Shown: piece by piece, positions 7,085 through 16,261 of the stretch
Numbering within the stretch: the stretch's first letter is position 1
How the letters are laid out: each line of letters opens with the position of its first letter
Source: Syntrophaceae bacterium UBA2280
Lineage (GTDB): Bacteria; Desulfobacterota; Syntrophia; Syntrophales; Smithellaceae
NCBI GenBank assembly: GCA_002347685.1
Contig: DDWS01000020.1
Span: 1 to 23,466 of the forward strand
Length of the DNA stretch: 23,466 nucleotides
Direction of reading: 5' to 3'
Notes under the pieces: generated by a model
What the model was told of the DNA's origin: nothing
Database searches by the model: none
What the model saw: only the letters and a program-made list of their open reading frames with translations
Program-made: the position numbers and the translations under genes

Positions 7085-9359
7085 GTACGTCCTTTTTCCC
7101 GTTTGACTCTTTGGCTATTGCTTCGGGATAATCCACCCGATGATGAAATATTCCCGTCAGAATGCGGGTAAAGGTTTCCGCAATGGTGTTGAGATTTTTC
7201 AGCGTCAACTCGCAATCATCCAATTGCCCGTCCATATAGATGCGTTCAATTCTTTCACGCACGAGCGAACGGATTCTAGCGGGAGTCGGATTGGACAGGG
7301 TTCTTGAAGAGGCTTCAATGACGTCGCCTAACATGACGAGACCCGCTTCCTTGGTCTGCGGTTTCGGACCCGGATAACGAAAATCACTTTCCGTGAGCGA
7401 CCGGATGGATTCGTCCTTGTTCTTTTTAGCCTTGTCGTAAAAATAACTGACCAGGCTGGTACCGTGATGTTCACGGATGATATTGATAATCGGCAGCCCT
7501 AGTTTAACTTTGGACGCTAGTTCCCATCCTTCCTTGACATGGGAGATGATGATAAGCGAGCTCATTTTCGGGGACAATTTATCGTGACGATTGTCATGGC
7601 CGGGCTGGTTTTCGATGAAATAGTGAGGTTTGGCAAGTTTGCCGATATCGTGATAATAGGCGCTCACCTTGGCAAGCATGGCGTTTGCGCCGATGGCTTC
7701 CGCCGCGGATTCGACAAGCGACGCGACGATGATACTGTGATGATAGGTTCCGGGCGCTTCAATAATCATTCTTTGAAAAAGCGGTTGGTTGAGGTTCGAC
7801 AGTTCAAGGAGTTTAATATAGGTGATAAATCCGAAAAGACTCTCAAAAATCGGCGTGATGCCTGCCACCAGAATACCGGTAACCACACCGCCTGCAAATC
7901 CCATGGCCAGTCGTAAAAACAAATCATTAAAAAGATTGCCGGACAGAAGATTCAGGCATAAAATCGCAGCCATATTGATCACCCCCAGAAAAATACCGAC
8001 CTTTAAAAAAGTGGAGCGCTGGCGGCTGTTGACAATATGATAGGATGCGGCTACGGATCCAAGAAAAGCAAAAAGAGGGAAAATCATTTTTTCATCAAAA
8101 AGCAGACTGATGAGAAACGAGCACAAGACAGTGATGATAAGCGCCATATTACGGTTCACCAGGACGGCGATCATCATCGCGCCCCAGGCAAAGGGGATGG
8201 CATAATAGCAGGCGTCCACAGGGATGACCGGAAATGCGTGGTTGACTGCAACAGCGATAAACATTCCCGCCCTGACGAAGAAGATCTGCATCACGGCAAC
8301 AATGGCGAAAACGAGGAAATCCACGTTGGAACGGGCAGGGTTTTTCAGCCAGTTGCGTGTCCGCCAGAAATACAAGATTAAAGTCAGAAAAAGAGCGGTA
8401 AAAAAAATCCCCAGAATGACGGCGATGTTGGAAAATTTATTATCGCTGATGGTTTTATGAAAAGCCTCCAGTTTAGCCAGTTCTGCATAACCGATTTTTT
8501 CGCCCTCGCGAACGATCATTTCATTTTTCTGAACCTGAAAGTAAACCGGTCTGACCTCTTCCATGGCTGCGGCAATTTTCCTGTCGGTCGCTTCCTTGTT
8601 GAATCGCAGATTCGGTTCGATGGCTTTTTTAAGAAGCAAAAAAGCGGTCCGACGGTAGCTTGGTTGATTACTTTTAAAAACGGTGTTTACCCGGATGCGC
8701 AAAACCGGGTCAATATCTCTAACCGGCACAATAAAAGAAACATCTTTGAGGTTTTCCTCAACACGGGTATGAAGATTGACGATCGTGATGCCTTTATCAC
8801 GGTCCTTTTTTGCAATGACGTTGTTTGAGATATAAGCCTTTTCGTAAATGGATGAAACAATATCATTGAGTTTTTCAAGAAAATCATCGGTCAGATGAAT
8901 CGTTTTAATCACGGAAAATTCAGATGGAGTAAAACTGGTTTTCATCGTGCCTTCGGCAAGTTTGTTGAACTGTTCGTGATCATTTTGTTCGGAGACAAGC
9001 GAATAAAAGCTGCTGAATCTGGTTTGAATTGTAATCGCCATCTCCGCGTCGAAATCATAAACCGACCGAACAGCGTCCGCCGCCTCACTTCTTTTCTGGC
9101 GTGTTGAATTCGCGTCCTCCACGAGGAAATCCCGGTCCGCTTTGATGTTGGTCTGCGCGATCATTCCGTGGCGGTATTCCGGATTCGAATCATACATGCG
9201 CGGCGCAAGGATCAAAGCCAATCCGACACTTAAAATAACGGCGATCATCCAGCGCTGGAATATGGTGTTGCGCATGAATTCGAAAGAAATGTCATTTTTT
9301 TCTTTCAATTTACCGAGCGCAGCAAGAAATTTCTGTGATGCCGAATCGATGAAATTCAT
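7047..9359 (-). CDS. pgpH: 7TM-HD membrane phosphohydrolase, PgpH-like (probable c-di-AMP phosphodiesterase)
   Basis: A 770-residue inner-membrane protein. One N-terminal hydrophobic helix (about 37-53) is followed by an extracytoplasmic 7TMR-HDED domain (about 55-305), a block of about seven membrane helices (about 308-505) and a cytoplasmic HD domain. Metal-binding residues are visible as the H540/H541 region (GTYHHS), H570-D571 in YYHDIGK, and H631/H632 (REHHG). PgpH in Firmicutes hydrolyses cyclic di-AMP; the same architecture is widespread next to ybeY. The start ATG overlaps the phoH stop as ATGA, which indicates translational coupling. Architecture and motif make the family assignment strong, but the exact nucleotide substrate in this organism is an inference. 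Confidence 0.92.
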   Translation of the reverse strand: MNFIDSASQKFLAALGKLKEKNDISFEFMRNTIFQRWMIAVILSVGLALILAPRMYDSNPEYRHGMIAQTNIKADRDFLVEDANSTRQKRSEAADAVRSVYDFDAEMAITIQTRFSSFYSLVSEQNDHEQFNKLAEGTMKTSFTPSEFSVIKTIHLTDDFLEKLNDIVSSIYEKAYISNNVIAKKDRDKGITIVNLHTRVEENLKDVSFIVPVRDIDPVLRIRVNTVFKSNQPSYRRTAFLLLKKAIEPNLRFNKEATDRKIAAAMEEVRPVYFQVQKNEMIVREGEKIGYAELAKLEAFHKTISDNKFSNIAVILGIFFTALFLTLILYFWRTRNWLKNPARSNVDFLVFAIVAVMQIFFVRAGMFIAVAVNHAFPVIPVDACYYAIPFAWGAMMIAVLVNRNMALIITVLCSFLISLLFDEKMIFPLFAFLGSVAASYHIVNSRQRSTFLKVGIFLGVINMAAILCLNLLSGNLFNDLFLRLAMGFAGGVVTGILVAGITPIFESLFGFITYIKLLELSNLNQPLFQRMIIEAPGTYHHSIIVASLVESAAEAIGANAMLAKVSAYYHDIGKLAKPHYFIENQPGHDNRHDKLSPKMSSLIIISHVKEGWELASKVKLGLPIINIIREHHGTSLVSYFYDKAKKNKDESIRSLTESDFRYPGPKPQTKEAGLVMLGDVIEASSRTLSNPTPARIRSLVRERIERIYMDGQLDDCELTLKNLNTIAETFTRILTGIFHHRVDYPEAIAKESNGKKDVHENPNRKSTETH

Positions 9360-10357
9360 AGGGCCTGCTTACTTCTATCCGTTCTTTTTTTGTTCCAGGA
9401 CGCGTAGGCGGAGATCACTTCCGCGACAAGCGGATGCCGGACAACATCGACTTGTGAAAAATGAACCGTGCGAACCGCGTCCACCTTTTTGAGAACGTTT
9501 TCAGCTTCGATCAAACCGGATGATTTTTCCGTTGGCAGATCAATTTGAGTGATATCGCCTGTCACGACCGCTTTAGAGTTAAAGCCCAGCCGCGTTAAAA
9601 ACATTTTCATCTGCTCGGAAGTCGTGTTTTGCGCCTCATCGAGAATGATGAAGGAATCGTTGAGCGTCCGGCCGCGCATGAACGCCAGCGGAGCGACTTC
9701 AATGAGCCCTTTACCGATCAGCGCCTGCGCTTTTTCCATATCCACCATGTCATAGAGCGCGTCATAAAGCGGGCGCAGATAGGGGTTGACTTTTTCCGCT
9801 AGGTCTCCGGGCAGAAATCCCAGCCGTTCGCCGGCTTCTACGGCGGGGCGCGTCAGAACAATGCGCTGTACCTTTTTTTCGAGCAAATACGAAACAGCCA
9901 TCGCCATGGCCAGATAGGTTTTCCCCGTGCCCGCAGGACCAATCGCCAGCACCATGTCGGCTTGTCTCATCGAGTCGATGTAGTGCCGCTGGGCGATGCT
10001 TTTCGGGGTGATCATGCGCTTTTTTGAGGAGATGAAAACCGTGTCCAGAAAGATCCGTGCCAGATCATAATGGATATCCTGCGAAAGAATGCGGTGCGCA
10101 TAGTCGATGTCGGACAAATGAATATGCCAGCCTTTTTCCATGATCCCGTAGAGCTGCCTAAGCAGAAGCGTTGCTTTGAGGACAGATGGCTCGTTGCCGG
10201 TGACGGAAAGATGGTTGCCCCAGGGTTTGATCTGGACACGTTCGAGCTTTTCTATAAGTTTCAGATGTTTGTCGTGTTCGCCGCAAAGATGTTTCAGCAG
10301 GTTTTCATCCGCAAAGGAAATCTTTTCCAAAGGATTCTTTTTAGTCGGTTTAATCAA
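9356..10357 (-). CDS. phoH: PhoH-family ATPase (YbeZ-like), TTG start
   Basis: A 333-residue cytoplasmic P-loop NTPase of the PhoH/YbeZ type, functionally linked to YbeY and RNA processing. Residues 1-120 form the family's N-terminal region. The Walker A motif GPAGTGKT is at 140-147, Walker B is in FIILDEAQNTT, and TRLGFNSKAVVTGD follows. The start codon is TTG at 10357-10355, with AGAGG at 10366-10370 eight bases upstream; no ATG lies nearby in this frame. It heads the phoH-pgpH-ybeY operon. In E. coli phoH/ybeZ, ybeY, corC and lnt form one cluster; here the same genes are split between two strands around mltD. Confidence 0.93.
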   Translation of the reverse strand: MIKPTKKNPLEKISFADENLLKHLCGEHDKHLKLIEKLERVQIKPWGNHLSVTGNEPSVLKATLLLRQLYGIMEKGWHIHLSDIDYAHRILSQDIHYDLARIFLDTVFISSKKRMITPKSIAQRHYIDSMRQADMVLAIGPAGTGKTYLAMAMAVSYLLEKKVQRIVLTRPAVEAGERLGFLPGDLAEKVNPYLRPLYDALYDMVDMEKAQALIGKGLIEVAPLAFMRGRTLNDSFIILDEAQNTTSEQMKMFLTRLGFNSKAVVTGDITQIDLPTEKSSGLIEAENVLKKVDAVRTVHFSQVDVVRHPLVAEVISAYASWNKKRTDRSKQAL

Positions 10358-10375
10358 AAAATCAGCCTCTAAAAA

Positions 10376-10404
10376 ATATTAATCTGCACCAAAATCTTTT
10401 GCAA
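10376..10404 (-). promoter_or_regulatory. Low-confidence promoter upstream of phoH
   Basis: Read on the - strand, TTGCAA (10399-10404) and TAATAT (10376-10381) are separated by 17 bases. Each matches four of six consensus bases. The predicted start would leave only about a 12-base leader, barely enough for the AGAGG ribosome site, so the true start may be elsewhere in 10405-10487. Confidence 0.25.
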
Positions 10405-10487
10405 TCGTAACCATGCGCAATGAGATATGGTCTTCTTGACTTTGCGGGCCAGTTTCTAACATGTTGGAGGGGGGATTGCAATCATTT

Positions 10488-11729
10488 TCACCTCTGTAAA
10501 AACAGGTGCGCGAACACCTTCGCGTTGCCTAACATATTGTCAATAGAGCAGTATTCATCAGGCTGATGAGCATTCATGTTGGTTTTGGACCACACGGCGG
10601 CAGGTAGTCCGTATTTGCGAAGATATCCGGCCACCGTACCCGCGCCCACGCCGCCGACGAAGGGCTTGATCTGATAAACCTCCGCGACAGCTTTTGTGAG
10701 GGCCGCGACAACCGGCGCGTCCGCAGGTGTTGGGGAGGCTGACTGAACCGTCTGATGCTGAGAAATGTCTATGGTGACGGAAAACTTTTTTTCCACTCTT
10801 TTTGTGATTTTTCTGATTTTCTCCATCACATCCAGAAGGTTATATTGCGGCATGACCCGGCAATCCATGTAGAAGACATCTTCTCCGGGAATCGTGTTAA
10901 TATTGCCCACGTTGGCTTCTTTTTTTGTAGGTTCGAATGTGCTGGCGGGGGGATCGAAAAGGGGATCGGCCGCGTCGAAGATATCGCGCAGTTTCGCCAG
11001 TTTCGTCACCAGATAGCAAGCGGCCGAAAAGGCGTTGTTTCCCAGCTGCGGTTTGCTGCCGTGGCATTGAAGGCCTTTTGTTTTAAAGCAAAGCCAAAGA
11101 ATGCTTTTTTCCGCGATTTCGATGAGCGACCCTTCGGGATTGCCCGAATCGGGCACCACGATGATGTCTTCAGGGCTGAAAACTTTTTCGGGCAGATCCA
11201 GAACGTAATAAAGACCCTTGCCGCCCGAGGTTTCCTCATCCGCCACGAAAAAAAGATTCACGGAAGAAGAAGGGAGGATGCCTTCGTCCATAAACGCCTT
11301 GGCCGCGAAGATCGAAGCCACCATGTCCTGTTGATTGTCCTCTGTACCGCGGCCATATATATGGTTGTTTTTGACATATGCGCTGTATGGATCGGCGCTC
11401 CATAAACCGATTTCTCCGGGGGGGACGATGTCCAGATGCGTGATGATCCAGGTTCTGCGGGATGGATCGTGTCCTTTGAGAGATGCCAGAAAATTGGGGC
11501 GGAATCTTTCCGGAACGCTGTCGTCGGGCGCGTCGTAATGACGAAAGTCGTTAAACCCCATTTCCATTAAACGTTTTTCTAGCATTCGGGCTTTGAGCAT
11601 TTCGCCATTCCCGCCGTTTTGAGGGCCCACTGCGGGAACCGCCGTCAACGCTTTTTGCAGCTCAATCATATCATCGCGATAGGAATCGATTCTCCGTGAG
11701 ATTTTTTCAAATGCTTCTTTGTCGATCAT
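10488..11729 (-). CDS. M20-family metallohydrolase (ArgE/DapE-like)
   Basis: A 413-residue cytoplasmic dizinc hydrolase of the peptidase M20 / acetylornithine deacetylase / succinyl-diaminopimelate desuccinylase superfamily. Metal and catalytic residues are visible: H98 and D100 (ITHLDIVPPGE), D131 (GRGTEDNQQ), the Glu pair 165-166 (ADEETSGG), D194 (VPDSGNPEG) and a His near the C-terminus (NMNAHQPDEYCS). The dimerisation lid lies between about 210 and 330. The substrate cannot be read from the sequence; the genuine dapE and argE have different neighbourhoods. ATG at 11729 has GAGG seven bases upstream and starts 14 bases after the M16 lipoprotein gene, so it is the last gene of that operon. 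This suggests peptide or acyl-amino-acid breakdown downstream of the M16 peptidases (inference). Confidence 0.9.
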   Translation of the reverse strand: MIDKEAFEKISRRIDSYRDDMIELQKALTAVPAVGPQNGGNGEMLKARMLEKRLMEMGFNDFRHYDAPDDSVPERFRPNFLASLKGHDPSRRTWIITHLDIVPPGEIGLWSADPYSAYVKNNHIYGRGTEDNQQDMVASIFAAKAFMDEGILPSSSVNLFFVADEETSGGKGLYYVLDLPEKVFSPEDIIVVPDSGNPEGSLIEIAEKSILWLCFKTKGLQCHGSKPQLGNNAFSAACYLVTKLAKLRDIFDAADPLFDPPASTFEPTKKEANVGNINTIPGEDVFYMDCRVMPQYNLLDVMEKIRKITKRVEKKFSVTIDISQHQTVQSASPTPADAPVVAALTKAVAEVYQIKPFVGGVGAGTVAGYLRKYGLPAAVWSKTNMNAHQPDEYCSIDNMLGNAKVFAHLFLQR

Positions 11730-11743
11730 GCAATAACCTCAAA

Positions 11744-13168
11744 TCAGGGTTGTGGGGAAATGAAGACGGGCTGTCCCCAGGCTTCCGGGAACCTGCCGAA
11801 TTGATCCGCATCGCCCAGGATAAGCATCAGCCGCTTTTCTTTATTCAGATGTTTGACTGCGGTGCGTTTTATGTCGTCGAGGGTCACCGACTGAATTTTA
11901 TTTCGATAGGTGCTCAGATAATCCAACGATAATCCCTCGTACGCCAACGACATTTGTTGTGATGCGATTTGATCGGCGCTTTCGAAGGAAAAGACAAAAT
12001 GATTCAGAACGGATATTTTTGCCCACTCCAGTTCTTTTTGCGTGATACCGCCGTCGCGCACCTCCCTTAAAATCGTTTCGATTAAATCCAGTGCGCGAAA
12101 GGTTGAATCGGTTTTGGTCAGAGCGTAGGCTCCGAAGACCCCGTAGTTGGCACGCGCGCGATAAAAGCTTCCGGCGCTGTAGGCCAGGCCTTCTTCATTG
12201 CGCACCGCGCTGAAGATTCTTGATGAGAAGCCGCCGCTGCCGACGATGAAATCAAGCAACAAAAAAGCATGGTAGTCGGGATCGTTTTTCCCGATCGTCA
12301 GTTCGCCGATCACCGCGGTGGACTGTGAAATGTCCTTTTTGATAAAATATGTACCCGTTCCCGCCTTTTTCGGCGGGTCGGCCATGCCGGGAGCGGGCCG
12401 TAAAGGTTTCGTATCAGGAGGAAAGTACTGACTGATTTTATCGACTGCTTCCTGTTTTGAAATATCGCCGGATACGGCGATCATCATATTGGACGGAAAA
12501 AAATACTCGCGGTGAAACGCGATCAGATCATCGCGGGTGATCATCGACAGGGATGATTGGGTTGCGTAGCGGCCGCGGGGATCGTCAGGATACAGCAGAC
12601 GGTTGAATTCCCGAAAGGCAAGGCGCTGGGGATTGTCCGTGATCCTTCTTTGCTCTTCGCGTTTCAGTGAAAGAGCCAGTTGAAATTTATCTTCTTCAAA
12701 CGCAGGATGCATCAGCATTTGCGAAAGCAACTGCAGGCACTCGTCCAGATCGTCTTTTAAAAAAGAAAACGAAACGCCGGAGGAATCAAGCTGCATGGAG
12801 ATTGCGGGAGAGGCAGCCAGCGCATCAAGACGCCGATCGACATCGGCGCTTTTTAATAATTTTGTGCCGCCCGTTCTCATCAGGTAGGCCGTCAGTTCAG
12901 CAACACCCTCCCTGTCTGCGGGATCATACATCGATCCGGTTCGCGTAATCATGGATATTTTGACAAGGGGCAGTTCCGTATCCTGCAAAAAAAACAGCAG
13001 CATGCCGTTTTCGAGTTGTACGGTTTCCGATGCCGGCAGGCGAAATTCGAGTTCGGGAAATTTCATCTGATCGGGCGCGATCATGTGTTTCGGCATAGCC
13101 GCGCATGAAGCGATGCCTCCGCAAAGCAGCAGCAATAGACCTGCGAAATAAACAGTTTTATTTTTCAT
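11744..13168 (-). CDS. M16-family lipoprotein, zinc motif absent (non-catalytic partner)
   Basis: A two-lobed M16 (insulinase/processing-peptidase) fold protein, 474 residues from the chosen start. I use the ATG at 13168 rather than one 24 bases earlier because it gives a textbook lipoprotein signal, MKNK plus a leucine-rich core plus GIASC. Where an active M16 enzyme has HxxEH, this one has VAELTAYLMRTGG, so the zinc ligands are missing. The C-terminal M16 half is intact (SQSTAVIGELTIG and GGFSSRIFSAVRNEEGLAYSAG). Active/inactive M16 pairs are known from mitochondrial processing peptidase and bacterial M16B heterodimers. The start overlaps the end of the upstream active M16 gene by 11 bases, so the two are translationally coupled. 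It is probably anchored in the outer membrane facing the periplasm. Confidence 0.9.
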   Translation of the reverse strand: MKNKTVYFAGLLLLLCGGIASCAAMPKHMIAPDQMKFPELEFRLPASETVQLENGMLLFFLQDTELPLVKISMITRTGSMYDPADREGVAELTAYLMRTGGTKLLKSADVDRRLDALAASPAISMQLDSSGVSFSFLKDDLDECLQLLSQMLMHPAFEEDKFQLALSLKREEQRRITDNPQRLAFREFNRLLYPDDPRGRYATQSSLSMITRDDLIAFHREYFFPSNMMIAVSGDISKQEAVDKISQYFPPDTKPLRPAPGMADPPKKAGTGTYFIKKDISQSTAVIGELTIGKNDPDYHAFLLLDFIVGSGGFSSRIFSAVRNEEGLAYSAGSFYRARANYGVFGAYALTKTDSTFRALDLIETILREVRDGGITQKELEWAKISVLNHFVFSFESADQIASQQMSLAYEGLSLDYLSTYRNKIQSVTLDDIKRTAVKHLNKEKRLMLILGDADQFGRFPEAWGQPVFISPQP

Positions 13169-14684
13169 GGCGGTCTGCTTCCATCGTTTCATCTTTTTTT
13201 GCCGTCAGATAAGCGACGGTACGGTTTTCTTTTGTCAGGTATTTTCGGGCCGCCGCCATCAGGTCGGTTGCCGTGACCCTGTCGATCCGGGCAATATAAT
13301 CGGAAAAATAACGGTAGTCTCCCAGCAGCAGTTCATAATAAGAAAGGATGGAGGCCAGCTGGGAATTGGAATCCAGGCTTTTGAGATAATCCATTTTCAT
13401 CTGCTTTTTGGCCTTGGCCAATTCTTCATCCGGCACCGGATGGCTTTTGATCTTGTCGATTTCTTCCAGGAGCACCGCCTCGATGTCAACGTTGGTGTGA
13501 GGATGACGAGGATGGGCGATGATCGCAAAAAGATTCGGATAGCGCGAGGCAGGCAGGCCGTTGTGGACGCTGATGCTCTGTGCGATCTGAAGTTCCATGA
13601 CCAGTCTGGCATACAGGCGGCTGGTCCTTCCCCTGCTTAGAATCGTCTCCAGCACATCGAAGACATCATCCTCGAAAGCGGGAGCGTTCGGTTTGTGGTA
13701 GCCGATCATCATCATCGGATTGGCGTCAAACAAAACCTCGATTCTCCGTTCATGGGTTTGCGGCGGCTCGGGTGGAATAACGGCCGGCGCGGATGATCCT
13801 TTCGGAATGCGGCCAAAATACCGGTCGATCAGCTTTAAAATTGTCGGGGGGTGAATATGACCGACCACGGCGATGACAATGTTTTCCGGTGCCAGATACT
13901 TGCGATGGATCTGACGGATGGCCGTCTGGCTCATGGCGGTAAGATCCTCAGGCCAGCCCAAGATCGGCCAGCCGTAGGGGTGAACCCTGTAGGCCGTGCT
14001 CATGAATGACTCGTAGAGCTTTCCTTCCGGTCTCGTCTCGACACGCTGCCGTCTTTCCTCCAGGATCACATCGCGTTCTGAATAGAATTCGCGGAAGACG
14101 GGATTTACCAGCCGGTCCGATTCAATGCGCGCCCAGAGTTCGATCTTGTTGGCAGGCAGACTGATATGATAGGTGGTTACGTCCTGGCCGGTGGAAGCAT
14201 TCATATCCTGGCCGCCGTTTTGAGTGTAGAGACGGTCAATTTCGTTGGGGATGTAATATTGCCGGTGCTCGTCTTGCAACTGTTTCAGACGCGCGGCAAG
14301 CTTTTCAATGAGTTCCGGATCGGCTTTCGTTTGTCGCATTTTTTCATTGTCCAGAGCCTGGCCGATGCTTTCGATCTGCCCCAGAAGTTTCTTTTCCGCC
14401 CGGTAATCTTTCGTGCCGATAGATGAAGTGCCCTTGAACATCATATGTTCAAGAAAATGCGCCGCGCCGCTTTGACCTTTGATTTCATCGACGGCGCCCA
14501 CACGGAATCGGATATAGAGGGAGACCGTCGGGCTGAATTCGCGTGTGACCATCAGCACGGTCAGACCGTTTTCCAGTTTTGTCTTGACGACTTTCTCTTC
14601 AAGATCAAATGCCTGAGCCTGTCCGGCCAGACAAAAAACAATGAATCCGGCCAGCAGAAGGCAAAGTTTATTTCGTTTCAGCAT
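13158..14684 (-). CDS. M16-family zinc metallopeptidase, secreted or periplasmic
   Basis: The catalytic half of an M16B pair. The chosen start at 14684 (MLKRNK, 508 residues) gives a good signal peptide ending AQA; an ATG four codons earlier is also possible, and neither has a clear ribosome site. The inverted zinc motif HFLEH is at residues 76-80, and the Glu-rich ERDVILEERR segment (about 203-212), where the third zinc ligand normally sits, is present. An inserted helical stretch of about 50 residues (about 90-145) separates them. The C-terminal M16 domain (about 230-430) is complete. The gene begins inside the end of the small membrane-protein gene and ends inside the M16 lipoprotein gene. 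The substrate is unknown; the family degrades or processes peptides in the periplasm. Confidence 0.93.
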   Translation of the reverse strand: MLKRNKLCLLLAGFIVFCLAGQAQAFDLEEKVVKTKLENGLTVLMVTREFSPTVSLYIRFRVGAVDEIKGQSGAAHFLEHMMFKGTSSIGTKDYRAEKKLLGQIESIGQALDNEKMRQTKADPELIEKLAARLKQLQDEHRQYYIPNEIDRLYTQNGGQDMNASTGQDVTTYHISLPANKIELWARIESDRLVNPVFREFYSERDVILEERRQRVETRPEGKLYESFMSTAYRVHPYGWPILGWPEDLTAMSQTAIRQIHRKYLAPENIVIAVVGHIHPPTILKLIDRYFGRIPKGSSAPAVIPPEPPQTHERRIEVLFDANPMMMIGYHKPNAPAFEDDVFDVLETILSRGRTSRLYARLVMELQIAQSISVHNGLPASRYPNLFAIIAHPRHPHTNVDIEAVLLEEIDKIKSHPVPDEELAKAKKQMKMDYLKSLDSNSQLASILSYYELLLGDYRYFSDYIARIDRVTATDLMAAARKYLTKENRTVAYLTAKKDETMEADRHEK

Positions 14685-14907
14685 GATCCAGCCCATCTTT
14701 TGATTTTTGAGGGAAAAAACGGAAAAAAACGAAAATCAGACCGACGATACAAAACAAAATGACAAACGAAGCGGAAAACAACGTCATGACAAATTCAATC
14801 GGGTTGTCCATTTTAAACGCACCGATCATCAAGCTGACGCCGAAGATTAAAAAAAACAGCGACAGCGCAAGAACCACGATATTTCTTATCCAGACCAGAG
14901 GCGTCAT
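14668..14907 (-). CDS. Small two-helix membrane protein, unknown function
   Basis: A 79-residue protein with two hydrophobic segments (about residues 8-29 and 39-62) joined by a short loop (KMDNPIEF), and a basic/acidic tail. No family is recognised. It is probably real: its ATG follows the stop of the radical SAM gene by one base and its own end overlaps the M16 peptidase start, so it is tightly embedded in the operon. It might anchor or assist a neighbouring product, but nothing in the sequence shows this. Confidence 0.7.
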   Translation of the reverse strand: MTPLVWIRNIVVLALSLFFLIFGVSLMIGAFKMDNPIEFVMTLFSASFVILFCIVGLIFVFFRFFPQKSKDGLDHAETK

Positions 14908-14908
14908 T

Positions 14909-16261
14909 TCAATATACCCATCCTTTTAACTTTGCTTTGATCCCGCTGTAGACCTCATAGCTGAAATCTTCGTTGCGGCAGCACAAAAGCGAGTTGTTAT
15001 GATATAGCGGTTCGTCCTCAATGTCAAATATTGAAGCCGAAACCGCGTCAGGCCACATTTTCGTGCCGGGAATCGGCGAATACTCCGCCAGCACCGGCTT
15101 GGCCCCGCATTGCAAAACAAAATCGATGCTTTGGAGAACATCCGCCGCTTTCTGCCCCGGAATTCCGCACAACAGATAAACGCCGATGTCCGCAGAAGCG
15201 TAGCCGGCGTTTTTCAAGTGAATGACTGCGCTATGCAGCTCATCATTTTGAACCTTGCCGCCCGTGTCTTTCTGACATTGAAAATCCGCTGTTTCAAAGC
15301 CGAAACGTATCGTTTTAAAGCCGGCGTTGAAAAGCAGCCGACTCATGTCCTTGTCGATGGACCTGACATGCAGGCCGTTGGGGCAGTGAAAGCGGCACGA
15401 AAGGTTCCGCCTCTTGATCTCGGCCAAAAGCGGAATGATCATTCCTTCCGGATCGACCAGAAGCGCATCGTCGTAAAAGCTGAAATCCGTCACGCCGGAA
15501 CTTTTCTGCCAGTGCTCGATTTCGCAGGCCACCAAAACCGGGTCACGGCGCAGATATTTTTTGTAGAATAAATGAGACGAACAGTAACTGCAACGGTAAG
15601 GGCAGCCAAGCGATGTTGTGACCGGGATCTGATCGATGCGGCGCAATAAATCAAACGCGGGATAGGGCAGGGCGTCGAGATTATCTTCCGGCGGAACAAA
15701 CGCGGGTGTTTCGCCGAAAAGATTTTCGATCAGGTCCAAAACGGGTTTTTCGCCGCGTCCGCGGATCACATAATCCGCGCCGGAAAAGGCTGTGGCGTGA
15801 TCGAAACAAAGTGACGCGTATTTCCCGCCCAGGACAACGGGGATGCCCGGAAGGATATCCCTGACGATTCGAATGGCTTCAGCTACCCCCGGATACCAGT
15901 AGGTCATCATCGACGTGACCAGGACCAGATCCGTATTTTTGTACTTGGCAAGTTCCATGCTGAAAACATCCGGATCAATGCCGTAACGGCAATAGCTTCG
16001 CGGGAGGCTCTGGAGGCAGGAAGGCTTTTCGATCACCCGACGGAAAAACCGGCCGTGACCGTGCGCGTGGCGCCGGGGCGCCCTGATTCCTTTTTCCAGC
16101 ATAAGCGGTGAATAGGGATCAAGGCAGTCCAGATAAGATACCTCATGGCCGTTGGCGCGCAAAAGACCGCCCAGATACAAAAGTCCGAGAGGTTTCAGCC
16201 AGAAATCATACGCCGCGAAATCATGAATCCAGGGATTGATTAATAGGATGTTTTTACTCAT
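14909..16261 (-). CDS. B12-binding-type radical SAM protein
   Basis: A 450-residue protein. The N-terminal region (about 1-180) resembles the cobalamin-binding fold of COG1032 enzymes, opening with ILLINPW and later VVLGGKYAS and GADYVIRGRGEKP. The radical SAM core carries C220, C224 and C227 (GCPYRCSYC). FGFETADF, LLCGIPGQ and EYSPIPGT are typical of this group. The motif DxHxxG that ligates cobalt in true B12 binders is not evident, so cobalamin may not be bound. I start at ATG 16261, which has AAAGG seven bases upstream; the open frame continues to 16900, but that extension lies opposite the crotonase gene. The stop is one base before the next gene. It is first in the five-gene - strand operon. 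The substrate is unknown. Confidence 0.88.
   Translation of the reverse strand: MSKNILLINPWIHDFAAYDFWLKPLGLLYLGGLLRANGHEVSYLDCLDPYSPLMLEKGIRAPRRHAHGHGRFFRRVIEKPSCLQSLPRSYCRYGIDPDVFSMELAKYKNTDLVLVTSMMTYWYPGVAEAIRIVRDILPGIPVVLGGKYASLCFDHATAFSGADYVIRGRGEKPVLDLIENLFGETPAFVPPEDNLDALPYPAFDLLRRIDQIPVTTSLGCPYRCSYCSSHLFYKKYLRRDPVLVACEIEHWQKSSGVTDFSFYDDALLVDPEGMIIPLLAEIKRRNLSCRFHCPNGLHVRSIDKDMSRLLFNAGFKTIRFGFETADFQCQKDTGGKVQNDELHSAVIHLKNAGYASADIGVYLLCGIPGQKAADVLQSIDFVLQCGAKPVLAEYSPIPGTKMWPDAVSASIFDIEDEPLYHNNSLLCCRNEDFSYEVYSGIKAKLKGWVY

Noticed and set aside
10474..10483. Perfect 10-base palindrome GATTGCAATC after the M20 gene
   Set aside because: It is short, has no T run on either side and no clear promoter relation; palindromes of this length arise by chance in a window this size.
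10755..11405. Open frame of 216 residues on the + strand
   Set aside because: It lies wholly opposite the M20 hydrolase, whose metal-binding residues are all intact; no ribosome site was seen.
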